Shown here: positions 22,748 through 30,158 of the stretch, one piece after another
How positions within the stretch are numbered: position 1 is the first letter of the stretch
Layout: every line of letters begins with the position of its first letter
From: an uncultured Mycoplasma sp.
GTDB lineage: Bacteria; Bacillota_I; Bacilli_A; RF39; UBA660
Direction of reading: 5' to 3'
NCBI GenBank assembly: GCA_902493595.1
Contig: CABUPU010000014.1
Location: forward strand, 1-30,158
DNA: 30,158 bases
Made by a program: the position numbers and the translations under genes
The notes under the pieces: generated by a model
Told to the model about the DNA's origin: nothing
Databases searched by the model: none
The model's input: only the letters and a program-made list of their open reading frames with translations

Positions 22748-23796
22748 AAAAATTAACTAAAAAAAATAAAATAATATTAAGTTCTATAGCATTAGCATTA
22801 ATTGTTATTGCAATAGTTATATCAGTTATTTTATTGAATAAAAACAAAAAAAACACATTAAATAATACAAATAAAAAAAATGATAATCATGGTGTAGAAG
22901 TAAAAAAAGTTAAAATAGTTAATGAAGATTCTATTTCAAGACCATTTGCCGTAATGATTAATAATATTAGTGTTGCAAGACCTTTACAAAGTGGACTTCA
23001 AGATGCATACTTAATGTATGAAATCATAGTTGAGGGTGGCATAAGTAGATATTTGGCTTTATTTATAGATCAAAGTACTGAAAGAATTGGTTCAATAAGA
23101 AGCGCAAGACATTATTTTTTAGATTATGCACTGGAAAATGATGCAATTTATGTTCATCATGGTCAAAGTCCTCAGGCACAAAGTGATTTTTCTAAACTAG
23201 GAATTGAACGTGTAGTTGTAGACAACTCTAAAACTGGATGGCGTGATACCTCATTAAATGTATCATCAGAACATACATTATTTACAAGTATTGAAAAATT
23301 AAATAAAGGAACAAATAAATTTAGAAAAGAAAGAAATAAAAATTATCTTTTAAATTATAGTGCTGATGAAATTGATATGTCCTCTTTAGAGGGGGCATCA
23401 AATGCGAAAAATATAACTCTTGTTTACTCAACAGGAACAAAAGTATATTATGAATATGATGAAAACAATAAATATTATTTAAGAAGTACAGAAATTGGAC
23501 CTCATACTGATTATGTTACTAAACAGCAGTATCATTTTAAAAATATAATTGCTTATCAAGTTGATAATTATACAATAAATGATGGTGAAAATAAGGGCAG
23601 ACAAGATATAAAAAATGTTGGTTCTGGTAGTGGCTATTATTTCTCAGATGGTTATATGATACCGATTAAATGGAAAAAAGACAGCCGTAGTAGTCAAACA
23701 AAATATACTTATTCAGATGGCTCTGAACTAAAGGTTAATGATGGAAACACTTTTATTCAAATAGTACCTTCATCAGGAAGTATAGGGGCAGAATAA
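22744..23796 (+). CDS. DUF3048 (YerB-like) membrane-anchored protein
   Basis: The 350-residue protein has a basic N-terminus, a hydrophobic segment (about 10-32) that anchors it, then a linker rich in Lys and Asn and an extracytoplasmic DUF3048 domain. Signatures are RPFAVMINN (66-74), ARP..SGL, YEIIVEGGISRY, GSIRSARHY and HHGQSP. The C-terminal part has GSGSGYYFSDG and a GNTFIQIVPS strand. B. subtilis YerB is a lipoprotein; no lipobox cysteine is seen here, so an uncleaved anchor is likely. Function is unknown. The ATG overlaps the smpB stop by 4 nt (ATGA), so it is in the same operon. Confidence 0.85.
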   Translation: MKKLTKKNKIILSSIALALIVIAIVISVILLNKNKKNTLNNTNKKNDNHGVEVKKVKIVNEDSISRPFAVMINNISVARPLQSGLQDAYLMYEIIVEGGISRYLALFIDQSTERIGSIRSARHYFLDYALENDAIYVHHGQSPQAQSDFSKLGIERVVVDNSKTGWRDTSLNVSSEHTLFTSIEKLNKGTNKFRKERNKNYLLNYSADEIDMSSLEGASNAKNITLVYSTGTKVYYEYDENNKYYLRSTEIGPHTDYVTKQQYHFKNIIAYQVDNYTINDGENKGRQDIKNVGSGSGYYFSDGYMIPIKWKKDSRSSQTKYTYSDGSELKVNDGNTFIQIVPSSGSIGAE

Positions 23797-23797
23797 A

Positions 23798-23998
23798 ATG
23801 GAAAATTTAATTGAATTTGCTACAAAATATTATATATTTTTTATAATAATTAGTTCATTACTGGTTCTTGCTTTGATAGGTTATGTTGCTAATAGAAGTT
23901 TTAAAAAAGATGTTTCTATCAAAAAGAAAAAAGATAAAGTAGTTCAAAGTGCTAATGAACAAAGTACACCAGTTTCAAATGAAACTCTAAAAATGTGA
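23798..23998 (+). CDS. Small single-span membrane protein
   Basis: The 66-residue protein has one hydrophobic segment (YYIFFIIISSLLVLALIGYVA, about 11-32), a very basic cytoplasmic stretch (KKKKDK) and a polar tail. It starts one base after the DUF3048 stop and ends at a terminator, so it closes the rnr-smpB operon. No family is recognised. Confidence 0.6.
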   Translation: MENLIEFATKYYIFFIIISSLLVLALIGYVANRSFKKDVSIKKKKDKVVQSANEQSTPVSNETLKM

Positions 23999-24019
23999 AA
24001 CTAAAATTCACGTTTTTTT
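23994..24019 (+). terminator. Rho-independent terminator
   Basis: ATGTGAA (about 23994-24000) pairs with TTCACGT, allowing one wobble, with TTTTTTT following. The stop codon lies inside the stem. Confidence 0.65.
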
Positions 24020-24047
24020 ATACCTTTATCTTTTAATTAATTTTTGA

Positions 24048-24074
24048 TATAATATAAAATAGTTAAGGAGAGTA
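24048..24074 (+). promoter_or_regulatory. Promoter and RBS of cdaA
   Basis: TGA-extended TATAAT lies at 24048-24053 and AAGGAG at about 24065-24070, before the ATG at 24078. No clear -35 is visible. Confidence 0.55.
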
Positions 24075-24077
24075 AGA

Positions 24078-24899
24078 ATGAATTTAGCAAATATATGGTC
24101 GATTATAACAAAGGTCATTGATATATGTTTTGTTTGGATTGCCTTTTATTATATTTTAAAAAATGTAAAAAATAATACAAAAATGGCTTTAATAGTTAAG
24201 GGAGTAATAATAATTTTAATAGTAAAATTTATTAGTGATTTATTAAATTTATACACAGTTGGAGTTATTTTAGAGTACGCAATTGAATGGGGACCACTTG
24301 CAATTATAGTAATTTTTCAACCAGAAATTAGAACAGTTTTAGAATCTATTGGCAGAACTCAACTTTTAGGAAGACATAGAGTATTATCTATTTCAGAACG
24401 AGAAAGACTTGTGAATGAAATAATGAAAGCCATGGATTATTTCCGTAAAAATAGAATTGGTGCTTTAATTGTCATTGAAAGGGAAGTGTCATTACAAGAA
24501 TATATAGAAAATTCAACAAAGATTTATGCAGATATTTCTGATTCATTGTTAGAATCATTATTTTATCCTAATTCAGCGCTTCATGATGGGGGAGTGATTA
24601 TTCAAGGTGATAAAATTACATGTGCTGGTTCAGTGTTTAAAACAAGTATGAATCAAGCAATATCTAAAAAACTAGGAACTAGACATAGAGCAGCGTTAGG
24701 TATAGCTGAAGAAAGTGATGCAATTGCATTGGTTGCCTCTGAGGAAACAGGCCGTCTTTCGATTGCTATGGATAGTGAGTTACACTATAATCTAACTTTA
24801 GAAGAATTTAGAAGTATTTTACTAGATGAACTAGGCAATAAATCCGAAATATTCTTTGATGCCGATGATAGTGAAGAATTGGAGGGACATAATGCGTAA
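24078..24899 (+). CDS. cdaA: Diadenylate cyclase CdaA
   Basis: CdaA makes cyclic di-AMP from two ATP; c-di-AMP controls potassium uptake and osmolyte balance. The 273-residue protein has three N-terminal membrane spans and a DAC domain. Visible are IFQPEIRTVLE (79-89), LHDGGVII (168-175) in the position of the DGA motif, and TRHRAALG (201-208) for the RHR motif, followed by SEETGRLS (221-228). The middle motif is DGG rather than the common DGA; I cannot say whether this matters for activity. The stop TAA (24897-24899) overlaps the cdaR ATG at 24892, so both are co-translated. Confidence 0.92.
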   Translation: MNLANIWSIITKVIDICFVWIAFYYILKNVKNNTKMALIVKGVIIILIVKFISDLLNLYTVGVILEYAIEWGPLAIIVIFQPEIRTVLESIGRTQLLGRHRVLSISERERLVNEIMKAMDYFRKNRIGALIVIEREVSLQEYIENSTKIYADISDSLLESLFYPNSALHDGGVIIQGDKITCAGSVFKTSMNQAISKKLGTRHRAALGIAEESDAIALVASEETGRLSIAMDSELHYNLTLEEFRSILLDELGNKSEIFFDADDSEELEGHNA

Positions 24900-26235
24900 A
24901 TTTTTTAGAAAATTATATAAATTAATTGATGTTTTAATAGTTGTACCGATAAGTAGATTAATATATAATATTCAAAAAGCTCTCAAGAAAAATGGAGGAA
25001 TATTAGATAAACTTCTCAATAAACCAAATTTTTTAATATTTTTATCATTGGTGCTTGCAATTGTACTATTTTTATTAGTTGATTCAAAGGCAATTTCTTT
25101 TGTAGAAGACAAAACTGAAGTTATCAGCAATGTTCCTGTTAATATTAAATATAATGAAGAGGCTTATGTTGTTGAGGGAGCTCCTACTGATGTAAATATT
25201 ATGATTTCTGGTAGAAAAAGTGATATTTATCTTGCTAAACAACTTGGAGAATATGAAGTTACCCTTGATTTAACAGAGTATACTGCTTCTGATACAGCCT
25301 ACAAGGTATATTTTACTTATGCTAAGTCAATTAATAATTTAAAATATAGTTTAGATCCATCATATGTACAAGTAATGATAAAAAATAAAGTAAGTAGTGT
25401 TTCTTCAGTTACTTATGAATTAATTAATCAAGATAAGTTAGATTCTAAATTAAGCGTTAAAAGTATAGGCCTTTCTAAATCTGAAGTTGTAGTTAAGGGA
25501 AGTGAAAGTGCTCTTAAAAAGATTGCTTGGATTAAAGCTTTAGTTGACTTATCTAATCCAGATTTTGTTGAGGCTGGTTCTTACGACATTGATAATATTG
25601 TTTTAGTGGCATATGATAACGCTGGAAAACTTCTTAATAATGTTGAAATTGTTCCTAGTACATTAAGTGCTACCGTAGTTCTTGACAGTTATTCTGATAC
25701 TATTCCAATTGAAGTAAAAACAACTGGTAGTCTAATTTCAGGTAAAAGTATTGCCAAAATATTAATAAATAACAGTAATGATTATTCAATAACTGCGTAT
25801 GGAAATGAAGAAGATATATCTAAAATTAAATCAATCCCTATTACTATAAATGTTGATGGCTTGGGTGCTGATACAGCTAAAACATATAATGTTACGCTTA
25901 CAAAGCCTAATGGCGTTAGATATATGTCTGCAAATACGATAACTGTATCATTGACATTTGGTAACGAAGAACAAAAAACAGTAGAGTTGACCAATATAAG
26001 TAAAAAGAATTTAGGTAGTGGATTAACAGCAAATATTATTTCTGATTCGGCTATATCGGTTATTTGTAAAGGCGTTGCTTCATCACTTGATAAAGTTGAT
26101 GTTAATAATATTAAAGCATATGTTGATTTATCAGGATTAGGTGCTGGGGATCACGATGTTGAAGTTAAGATTGAGAATAATAACCCACTTGTTACTTATG
26201 TCGTATCTTCTGTTATAAAGGTTAGAATTTCTTAA
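24892..26235 (+). CDS. cdaR: CdaR, YbbR-repeat regulator of CdaA
   Basis: CdaR is a membrane-anchored regulator of CdaA with extracytoplasmic YbbR repeats. The 447-residue product has an N-terminal basic region, one span (FLIFLSLVLAIVLFLLVDS, about 45-63) and about four repeats of 80-90 residues with patterns like VPVNIKYN.., VTYELINQDK, and IPIEVKTTGS. The ATG at 24892 is preceded by GGAGGG (24881-24886); an in-frame ATG at 24856 lies deep in cdaA. glmM, normally next in Bacilli, is absent; a bidirectional terminator follows. Confidence 0.85.
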   Translation: MRKFFRKLYKLIDVLIVVPISRLIYNIQKALKKNGGILDKLLNKPNFLIFLSLVLAIVLFLLVDSKAISFVEDKTEVISNVPVNIKYNEEAYVVEGAPTDVNIMISGRKSDIYLAKQLGEYEVTLDLTEYTASDTAYKVYFTYAKSINNLKYSLDPSYVQVMIKNKVSSVSSVTYELINQDKLDSKLSVKSIGLSKSEVVVKGSESALKKIAWIKALVDLSNPDFVEAGSYDIDNIVLVAYDNAGKLLNNVEIVPSTLSATVVLDSYSDTIPIEVKTTGSLISGKSIAKILINNSNDYSITAYGNEEDISKIKSIPITINVDGLGADTAKTYNVTLTKPNGVRYMSANTITVSLTFGNEEQKTVELTNISKKNLGSGLTANIISDSAISVICKGVASSLDKVDVNNIKAYVDLSGLGAGDHDVEVKIENNNPLVTYVVSSVIKVRIS

Positions 26236-26238
26236 ATA

Positions 26239-26275
26239 AAATAACCACAAGGCATTTGCCAATGTGGTTATTTTT
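26239..26275. terminator. Bidirectional terminator between convergent genes
   Basis: AAATAACCACA (26239-26249) pairs perfectly with TGTGGTTATTT (26263-26273), with an inner GGCA/TGCC. T-runs occur on both strands. It serves cdaR on the + strand and DUF378 on the minus strand, whose stop lies at its edge. Confidence 0.85.
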
Positions 26276-26474
26276 CATTTGAATCAAATCTTGTAAATAG
26301 AAGCCCTACATTTATGAGCGCACATATACCCACAATTGCATAAATTATATTTGTTATTGTAGTTTGTGCACCAAAAAGTGCTTCAACTAAATTGAAATTA
26401 AAAAATCCTATTAATCCCCAGTTTAAAGCTCCTATTATAGTAAATATTAATGTAACTTTTTGAATTGTTTCCAT
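26268..26474 (-). CDS. DUF378 small membrane protein (YuzA-like)
   Basis: The 68-residue protein has two spans. It contains the family signature IGALNWGLIGFFNFNLVEALFG (residues 14-35) and IIYAIVGICALINVGLL. Function is unknown. On the minus strand AAAGGAT precedes the ATG at 26474. It is divergent from the lipoprotein gene at 26576 across about 100 nt that contain an ATTCATGAAT palindrome. Confidence 0.9.
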   Translation of the reverse strand: METIQKVTLIFTIIGALNWGLIGFFNFNLVEALFGAQTTITNIIYAIVGICALINVGLLFTRFDSNEK

Positions 26475-26575
26475 AATAATCCTTTCTAATATATATTCTT
26501 CTCAAAAATTATTTTTTTATTCATGAATATTTTTAAATACTTAAAATATAGTTTAATAGAAAAGGAGAGTACTAG

Positions 26576-27598
26576 ATGTTAAAAAAGATTGGTATATTTT
26601 TTATTTTATTTCTTGTTATGGGATGTTCTAAAGGCGATAATGTTGACGCTTCAAAGGAATTTCAAAAAAGAGTGGAAAAGTCTAAATCTTACAAAATTAT
26701 TGGCAATTTAGAACTTCAAAATGATGAAGAAATATTTAAATATAATGTTGAGGTAAATTATCTTGATGGCAACTATTATAAAGTTGATATGGTTAATAAA
26801 GCAAATGAACATAAACAAATTATTTTAAGAAATAATGATGGTTTATATGTTATTACACCTTCACTTAATAAAAGTTTCAAGTTTGAAAGTACTTGGCCAG
26901 ATAATTCATCACAGTCTTATATATTATCCTCTTTAATTAAAGATATTAAAAACGATAATAATAATGAAATATCTAAAAGCGATGAAGGCTATATAATTAA
27001 AACCACAGTAAATTATCCAAATAACGAAGAATTAAAATACCAAAAAATATATTTAAATAAAGATTTTAACTTACAAAAAGTTGAAGTATATGGTAATGAT
27101 ATAGTTAAAATAAAATTTCAAGTTGAAGATTTAGATTTAAAGGCAGGCCTTTCTACAGATTTATTTGATCTAAAAAAATATGTTCAAGTTGAGGAAAATA
27201 ATTGTCAAGATAATGAATGCAAGGAAAATGAAAAACAAACTATGGGTAGTATAGAAACTGCGATTTACCCGCTTTATATGCCTTCGGAAACATATTTGAG
27301 TAGTTCAGAAACTGTAAATACTGATGATAATTCGCGTATAATTTTAACTTATTCAGGAGGTAAAAACTTCGTTTTAGTCGAAGAGGGTGCTATAAAGTCT
27401 CAAGAACACGAAATTATTCCAGTATATGGTGAACCAGTAATTTTAAATGATACAATTGCTGCTTTATCAACAAATTCAATTTACTGGACATCAAATAATA
27501 TTGATTATTATATGGCAAGCGAAGATTTAACTTTAAAAGAGATGATATCTATTGCCTCATCGATGAATAATTCTAAAAATGTAGTTTCTTTAAAATAA
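26576..27598 (+). CDS. Lipoprotein with LolA/MucB-like fold
   Basis: The 340-residue protein has a type II signal: MLKKIG, a hydrophobic core, lipobox LVMGC with lipidated Cys17. The mature N-terminal region (about 30-205) alternates strands such as YKIIGNLELQNDEE, YNVEVNYLDGNYYKVDMVN, QIILRNNDGLYVITPSLNKSFKF and LQKVEVY..DIVKIKFQVED. This is the pattern of LolA-like/sporulation lipoproteins (GerS- or YdcC-like). The C-terminal part (about 235-340) is a separate domain with YPLYMPSETYL and YSGGKNFVLVEE, resembling DUF4367-type endings. It has a strong AAAAGGAGAG site; TATAGT at 26547-26552 may be the -10. It likely acts at the outer face of the membrane, role unknown. Confidence 0.7.
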   Translation: MLKKIGIFFILFLVMGCSKGDNVDASKEFQKRVEKSKSYKIIGNLELQNDEEIFKYNVEVNYLDGNYYKVDMVNKANEHKQIILRNNDGLYVITPSLNKSFKFESTWPDNSSQSYILSSLIKDIKNDNNNEISKSDEGYIIKTTVNYPNNEELKYQKIYLNKDFNLQKVEVYGNDIVKIKFQVEDLDLKAGLSTDLFDLKKYVQVEENNCQDNECKENEKQTMGSIETAIYPLYMPSETYLSSSETVNTDDNSRIILTYSGGKNFVLVEEGAIKSQEHEIIPVYGEPVILNDTIAALSTNSIYWTSNNIDYYMASEDLTLKEMISIASSMNNSKNVVSLK

Positions 27599-27603
27599 AA
27601 AAT

Positions 27604-27637
27604 AAGCATTGGCTAAGCTTCATATTGGTCAATGCTT
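27604..27637 (+). terminator. Possible terminator hairpin
   Basis: AAGCATTG (27604-27611) pairs with CAATGCTT (27630-27637). No long T-run follows, so termination is uncertain. Confidence 0.35.
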
Positions 27638-27646
27638 TAATTATGC

Positions 27647-27688
27647 TTGCTAAAATTGGTATTATTGTTATATAATTAATTTGGGTGG
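27647..27688 (+). promoter_or_regulatory. Promoter of the membrane-anchored protein gene
   Basis: TTGCTA (27647-27652), an 18-nt spacer and TATAAT (27671-27676), followed by GGGTGG (27683-27688) before the ATG at 27693. Confidence 0.55.
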
Positions 27689-27692
27689 TAAA

Positions 27693-28211
27693 ATGAAAAA
27701 GGTAAAAAAAACAAGTTATAAGCAAAATAATGTACAAGATAGTTCAGATACTGATATTAAGAAATTTTTTATAATTTTAGTTGTATTAACAATTGTAATT
27801 GTAGGATTATATTTTTTATCTAGTTTAATTGTAAAAAAGAGAGATAATGCTAATAATAATACAAATACTAATGTTACTATTTCCTATGATACATTAAATG
27901 TTGGAATGATATTTAATAGACCATATGATGAATATTATGTTATCACATATGATTCAACATTAGACGATGCAATGTATTATTCAACTTTAATTACAAATTA
28001 TTCTAAAAAGAAAGATGCAATAAAAATCTACTACTGTGATTTAAGTAAAAAAGTAAACGAAAGTTATAAAGCAAATGATGGTAGTGGCAATTCTAAAGCA
28101 ACATCAGTTCAAGAATTATCTTTTGGTGATGTAACTTTACTAAAAATAAGAAATAAAAAAATAGTAAATTATATTGAAAATATTGATCAAATAAAAAGTG
28201 CTTTGAAATAA
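27693..28211 (+). CDS. Single-span membrane protein with possible thioredoxin-like domain
   Basis: The 172-residue protein has a Lys-rich N-terminus, one span (FFIILVVLTIVIVGLYFLSSLIV, about 25-47), a linker of Asn/Thr repeats, then a domain of about 100 residues outside. The layout YYVITYD, then KIYYCDLS, then VTLLKIRNKKIVNYIENIDQI is that of thioredoxin-like proteins (strand, helix, strand, helix, beta hairpin), but no CxxC is seen. The start at 27693 follows the GGGTGG site; an upstream TTG at 27681 is unlikely. Function is unknown. Confidence 0.55.
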   Translation: MKKVKKTSYKQNNVQDSSDTDIKKFFIILVVLTIVIVGLYFLSSLIVKKRDNANNNTNTNVTISYDTLNVGMIFNRPYDEYYVITYDSTLDDAMYYSTLITNYSKKKDAIKIYYCDLSKKVNESYKANDGSGNSKATSVQELSFGDVTLLKIRNKKIVNYIENIDQIKSALK

Positions 28212-28240
28212 TTTAAATTTACTTCAAAGTCTTTTTTTTT
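28201..28240 (+). terminator. Rho-independent terminator
   Basis: CTTTGAA (28201-28207) pairs with TTCAAAG (28223-28229), and ten or so T follow. The stem overlaps the stop codon. Confidence 0.7.
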
Positions 28241-28279
28241 GCTTTGATAAATGGTATCATTAATATGATAGGAGAATAA

Positions 28280-29461
28280 ATGAAAAAAGAATATAGTTTA
28301 TGTGGAGTAATAATTATTATTGTTGCTACAGCTATAATATCAGCATTATCAACTGGTATTTTAATTATGCGTAATTATTCTACGGATGATGGGCAATCGT
28401 ATTCGGAAATAATTAAAGATGAGAATATGCAAGAATTTATTGATGTTTATTCGAAATTAACAAATAACTATTACGAAGATGTTGATAAAAAAGGAATGAT
28501 TGATAGTGCGATTAGTGGTATGACCTCTTACTTGGGTGATCAATATACTGGACTTCTTGATGAAGATAAATCAACTTCACTTTATGATAGTTTAAATGCT
28601 AAATATGAGGGAATCGGAATAACTATTAAAGAAAACTATGTGGAAAATGTTATTTATAATTCCTCTGCAGCGAAAGCAGGCTTAAAAATGAATGACAAAA
28701 TTATATCAATAAATGATGTAAATATTGAAACTATGAATTCTGAAGAAATAAAAAGTATTATTGAACAAAATAAAACAAATAAAATTGATTTGAAAATCAT
28801 GAGAAATAATGAAACTATAGATTTTAATAACTTAAAAATGACATTAATTGATTATCCTAATTTAAGATATTCCTTTGTTGAAAATGAAAATATCGGATAT
28901 ATTAAAATAAATTTATTTTCAAATAATATTAATAAGCAGTTAGAATATGCTTTATCTCAATTAAGTAGTTATTCTGGATTAATAATTGATTTAAGAAATA
29001 ATGCTGGTGGTTATCTTGAAGAAGCTTATCAAACTGCTGAAATGTTTTTATCAAAAGGAAGCGTTGTTTACTCTTTATTAGATAAAGACAATAAGAAAAA
29101 AGAATATAAAGATAAAACAAATGATAAGCAAACAGTTCCAATCGTTGTACTGGTTAATGGAAATACCGCTTCTGCAGCTGAAATAATAGCGGGAGCATTA
29201 AAAGATAGTTATGGTGCATTATTAATTGGTTCACAAACATATGGAAAAGGTAAAGTTCAACATACTTATTCATTATCTTCAGGAGAAATGGTGAAATATA
29301 CTACATCGTTATGGTATAGGCCAAATGGAACTAATATTGATGGTGTAGGTATTACTCCAGATTATCAAATAGAGAATGATGTAGAAACCACAGAAACCGG
29401 TGAAACTAATTTGATAGACAACCAATATAATAAAGCAATTGAAATTTTGAAAAATAATTAA
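28280..29461 (+). CDS. S41 family C-terminal processing protease (CtpA-like)
   Basis: The 393-residue protein has a membrane anchor (about 8-30), an N-terminal helical region, a PDZ domain (YEGIGITI, AKAGLKMNDKIISIND; about 105-180) and the S41 catalytic domain. GLIIDLRNNAGG (233-244) is the S41 core. The catalytic Ser298 lies in NTASAAE, and Lys323 in YGKGKVQ is 25 residues later, the spacing seen in other Ctp enzymes. It acts outside the membrane, trimming or degrading secreted and membrane proteins. AGGAG precedes the ATG, and TGG-extended TATCAT at about 28254-28259 may be its -10. Confidence 0.9.
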   Translation: MKKEYSLCGVIIIIVATAIISALSTGILIMRNYSTDDGQSYSEIIKDENMQEFIDVYSKLTNNYYEDVDKKGMIDSAISGMTSYLGDQYTGLLDEDKSTSLYDSLNAKYEGIGITIKENYVENVIYNSSAAKAGLKMNDKIISINDVNIETMNSEEIKSIIEQNKTNKIDLKIMRNNETIDFNNLKMTLIDYPNLRYSFVENENIGYIKINLFSNNINKQLEYALSQLSSYSGLIIDLRNNAGGYLEEAYQTAEMFLSKGSVVYSLLDKDNKKKEYKDKTNDKQTVPIVVLVNGNTASAAEIIAGALKDSYGALLIGSQTYGKGKVQHTYSLSSGEMVKYTTSLWYRPNGTNIDGVGITPDYQIENDVETTETGETNLIDNQYNKAIEILKNN

Positions 29462-29463
29462 TA

Positions 29464-29492
29464 GGTAGTAAAGTAATTTGACTACCCTTTTT
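29464..29492 (+). terminator. Terminator overlapping the next promoter
   Basis: GGTAGT (29464-29469) pairs with ACTACC (29481-29486), then CTTTTT. The -35 TTGACT (29478-29483) of the DUF402 gene lies in the loop and right arm. Confidence 0.7.
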
Positions 29493-29517
29493 AATTATAA
29501 TATAATGCATATGGAGG
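29478..29517 (+). promoter_or_regulatory. Promoter and RBS of the DUF402 gene
   Basis: TTGACT (29478-29483), exactly 17 nt, TATAAT (29501-29506); then GGAGG at about 29513-29517 before the ATG at 29525. Confidence 0.7.
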
Positions 29518-29524
29518 AATATAA

Positions 29525-30052
29525 ATGAAAGTTGGGGATAAGTTAACAATTCACTGTTATAAACATAATGGTAAAATAGATAGAATTAGTGGTGAAGCCA
29601 TTGTTTTAGATGAAACCGATGAATATTTGGTATGTGCCAATAATAGGGTTAAGTTAATAGAAAATGATGGCAGAAGTCATCGAACCAAAGAAATAGCTAT
29701 TTTATTCTTTTATAAAAAAGAATGGTATAATATATTGGCTCAATTAAAAAAGTATGGATTATTCTATTATTGCAATATTGCATCACCATATATAATTGAT
29801 GGAAATATTATAAAATATATAGATTATGATTTGGATTTAAGAATTTTTCCTGATGGAAATTTTAAAGTCCTTGATAAAAACGAATATAGGTATCATAAAA
29901 TTACTATGAGATACTCTGATAAAATAGATGTAATTGTTCAAGATAGCCTAAACAAATTGATAGACAATAAGAATAATAATACTTTTCCGTTTAAAAAAGA
30001 TGTTATAGAACATTATTATAAAATCTATAAAAATATAACAAATAATTCTTAA
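29525..30052 (+). CDS. DUF402 protein, probable nucleoside tri-/diphosphatase
   Basis: The 175-residue protein begins with an Sm-like strand region (VGDKLTIHCYKHNGKIDR) and contains the DUF402 core: KKEWYNI, YYCNIASPYIIDGN, KYIDYDLDLRIFPDGNFKVLDKNEY (about residues 79-120). The Asp-rich DYDLDL cluster binds divalent metal in the S. aureus Ntdp family, which hydrolyses nucleoside tri- and diphosphates. That function is inferred from the family. Family members are about 180 residues, so this one is full length. It stands alone between two terminators. Confidence 0.8.
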   Translation: MKVGDKLTIHCYKHNGKIDRISGEAIVLDETDEYLVCANNRVKLIENDGRSHRTKEIAILFFYKKEWYNILAQLKKYGLFYYCNIASPYIIDGNIIKYIDYDLDLRIFPDGNFKVLDKNEYRYHKITMRYSDKIDVIVQDSLNKLIDNKNNNTFPFKKDVIEHYYKIYKNITNNS

Positions 30053-30073
30053 AAAAATTGTAAAATCATGTCA

Positions 30074-30108
30074 ATTTTGTGTGAAAATTGCACAAAATGT
30101 CGATTTTT
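30074..30108 (+). terminator. Terminator after the DUF402 gene
   Basis: ATTTTGTG (30074-30081) pairs with CACAAAAT (30091-30098), followed by GTCGATTTTTTT. It lies 21 nt after the stop codon. Confidence 0.6.
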
Positions 30109-30130
30109 TTAAAAAAAGTGCAAAAAAGCG

Positions 30131-30158
30131 TTGACAATGAAAAAATAGTTTGGTATAT
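30131..30158 (+). promoter_or_regulatory. Promoter at the window end, reading outwards
   Basis: A consensus TTGACA (30131-30136), a 17-nt spacer and TGG-extended TATAT at 30154 (cut by the window end) form a strong promoter for a gene to the right. The preceding 80 bases are AT-rich and contain only the terminator. Confidence 0.65.

Overview
The window is about 30 kb of very AT-rich bacterial chromosome. Genes are dense and mostly on the + strand, with A/T-ending codons and Bacillota-type ribosome binding sites (AGGAGG, AAAGGAG). The housekeeping content points to a low-GC member of the Bacilli, possibly one of the uncultured gut lineages near RF39 or Erysipelotrichales; this placement is inferred from gene content only. 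TGA is a genuine stop codon here: prfB, tilS and smpB all end in TGA, and prfB keeps the classical RF2 frameshift site. The recoded mycoplasma code is therefore excluded.

Region 1 (about 1-4.6 kb) looks accessory. Two start-less SEC-C tails (99-155 and 1370-1459) each lead into a terminator. Between them is a YunG-like plus Ada-like zinc-domain gene bracketed by two copies of a 30-nt direct repeat. It is followed by a protein with two HEPN-like motifs, a gene remnant in a hairpin-rich gap, a cysteine-rich lipoprotein and a two-span membrane protein.

Region 2 (4.7-8.3 kb) is metabolic: a BrnQ branched-chain amino acid transporter coupled to a Nudix hydrolase, a DUF1835/DUF3658-like protein, and a 3-hydroxyacyl-CoA dehydrogenase.

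Region 3 (8.3-11.3 kb) carries an unknown minus-strand gene, an unknown internally repeated protein, and an IS150-group IS3-family element. The element's transposase is one continuous frame broken by a single TAA. A second, solo left end of the same element lies at 8279-8335 and now forms a terminator-like hairpin.

Region 4 (11.4-16 kb) begins with a textbook sigma-A promoter carrying two copies of an operator-like dyad, then an unknown gene and a CmpB-type membrane protein. Next comes a cluster in which two kinase-like proteins flank prfB and a VanY-like peptidase that lacks a signal peptide.

Region 5 (16.2-26.2 kb) is core: tilS, ftsH and secG, then an orphan type IV pseudopilin overlapping rnr, smpB, a DUF3048 protein and a small membrane protein, then cdaA and cdaR. 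The cyclic di-AMP pair is not followed by glmM as it usually is in Bacilli.

Region 6 (26.3-30.2 kb) holds cell-envelope genes: DUF378 on the minus strand, a lipoprotein with a LolA-like fold, a membrane-anchored protein, an S41 (CtpA-like) protease and a DUF402 protein. A promoter at the very end fires out of the window.

No rRNA, tRNA, CRISPR array or riboswitch was recognised. The least ordinary points are the SEC-C tails with the repeat-bracketed gene, the double-HEPN protein, the two-site operator, the kinase-like pair around prfB, and two genes (tilS and the pseudopilin) whose promoters predict almost leaderless mRNAs.
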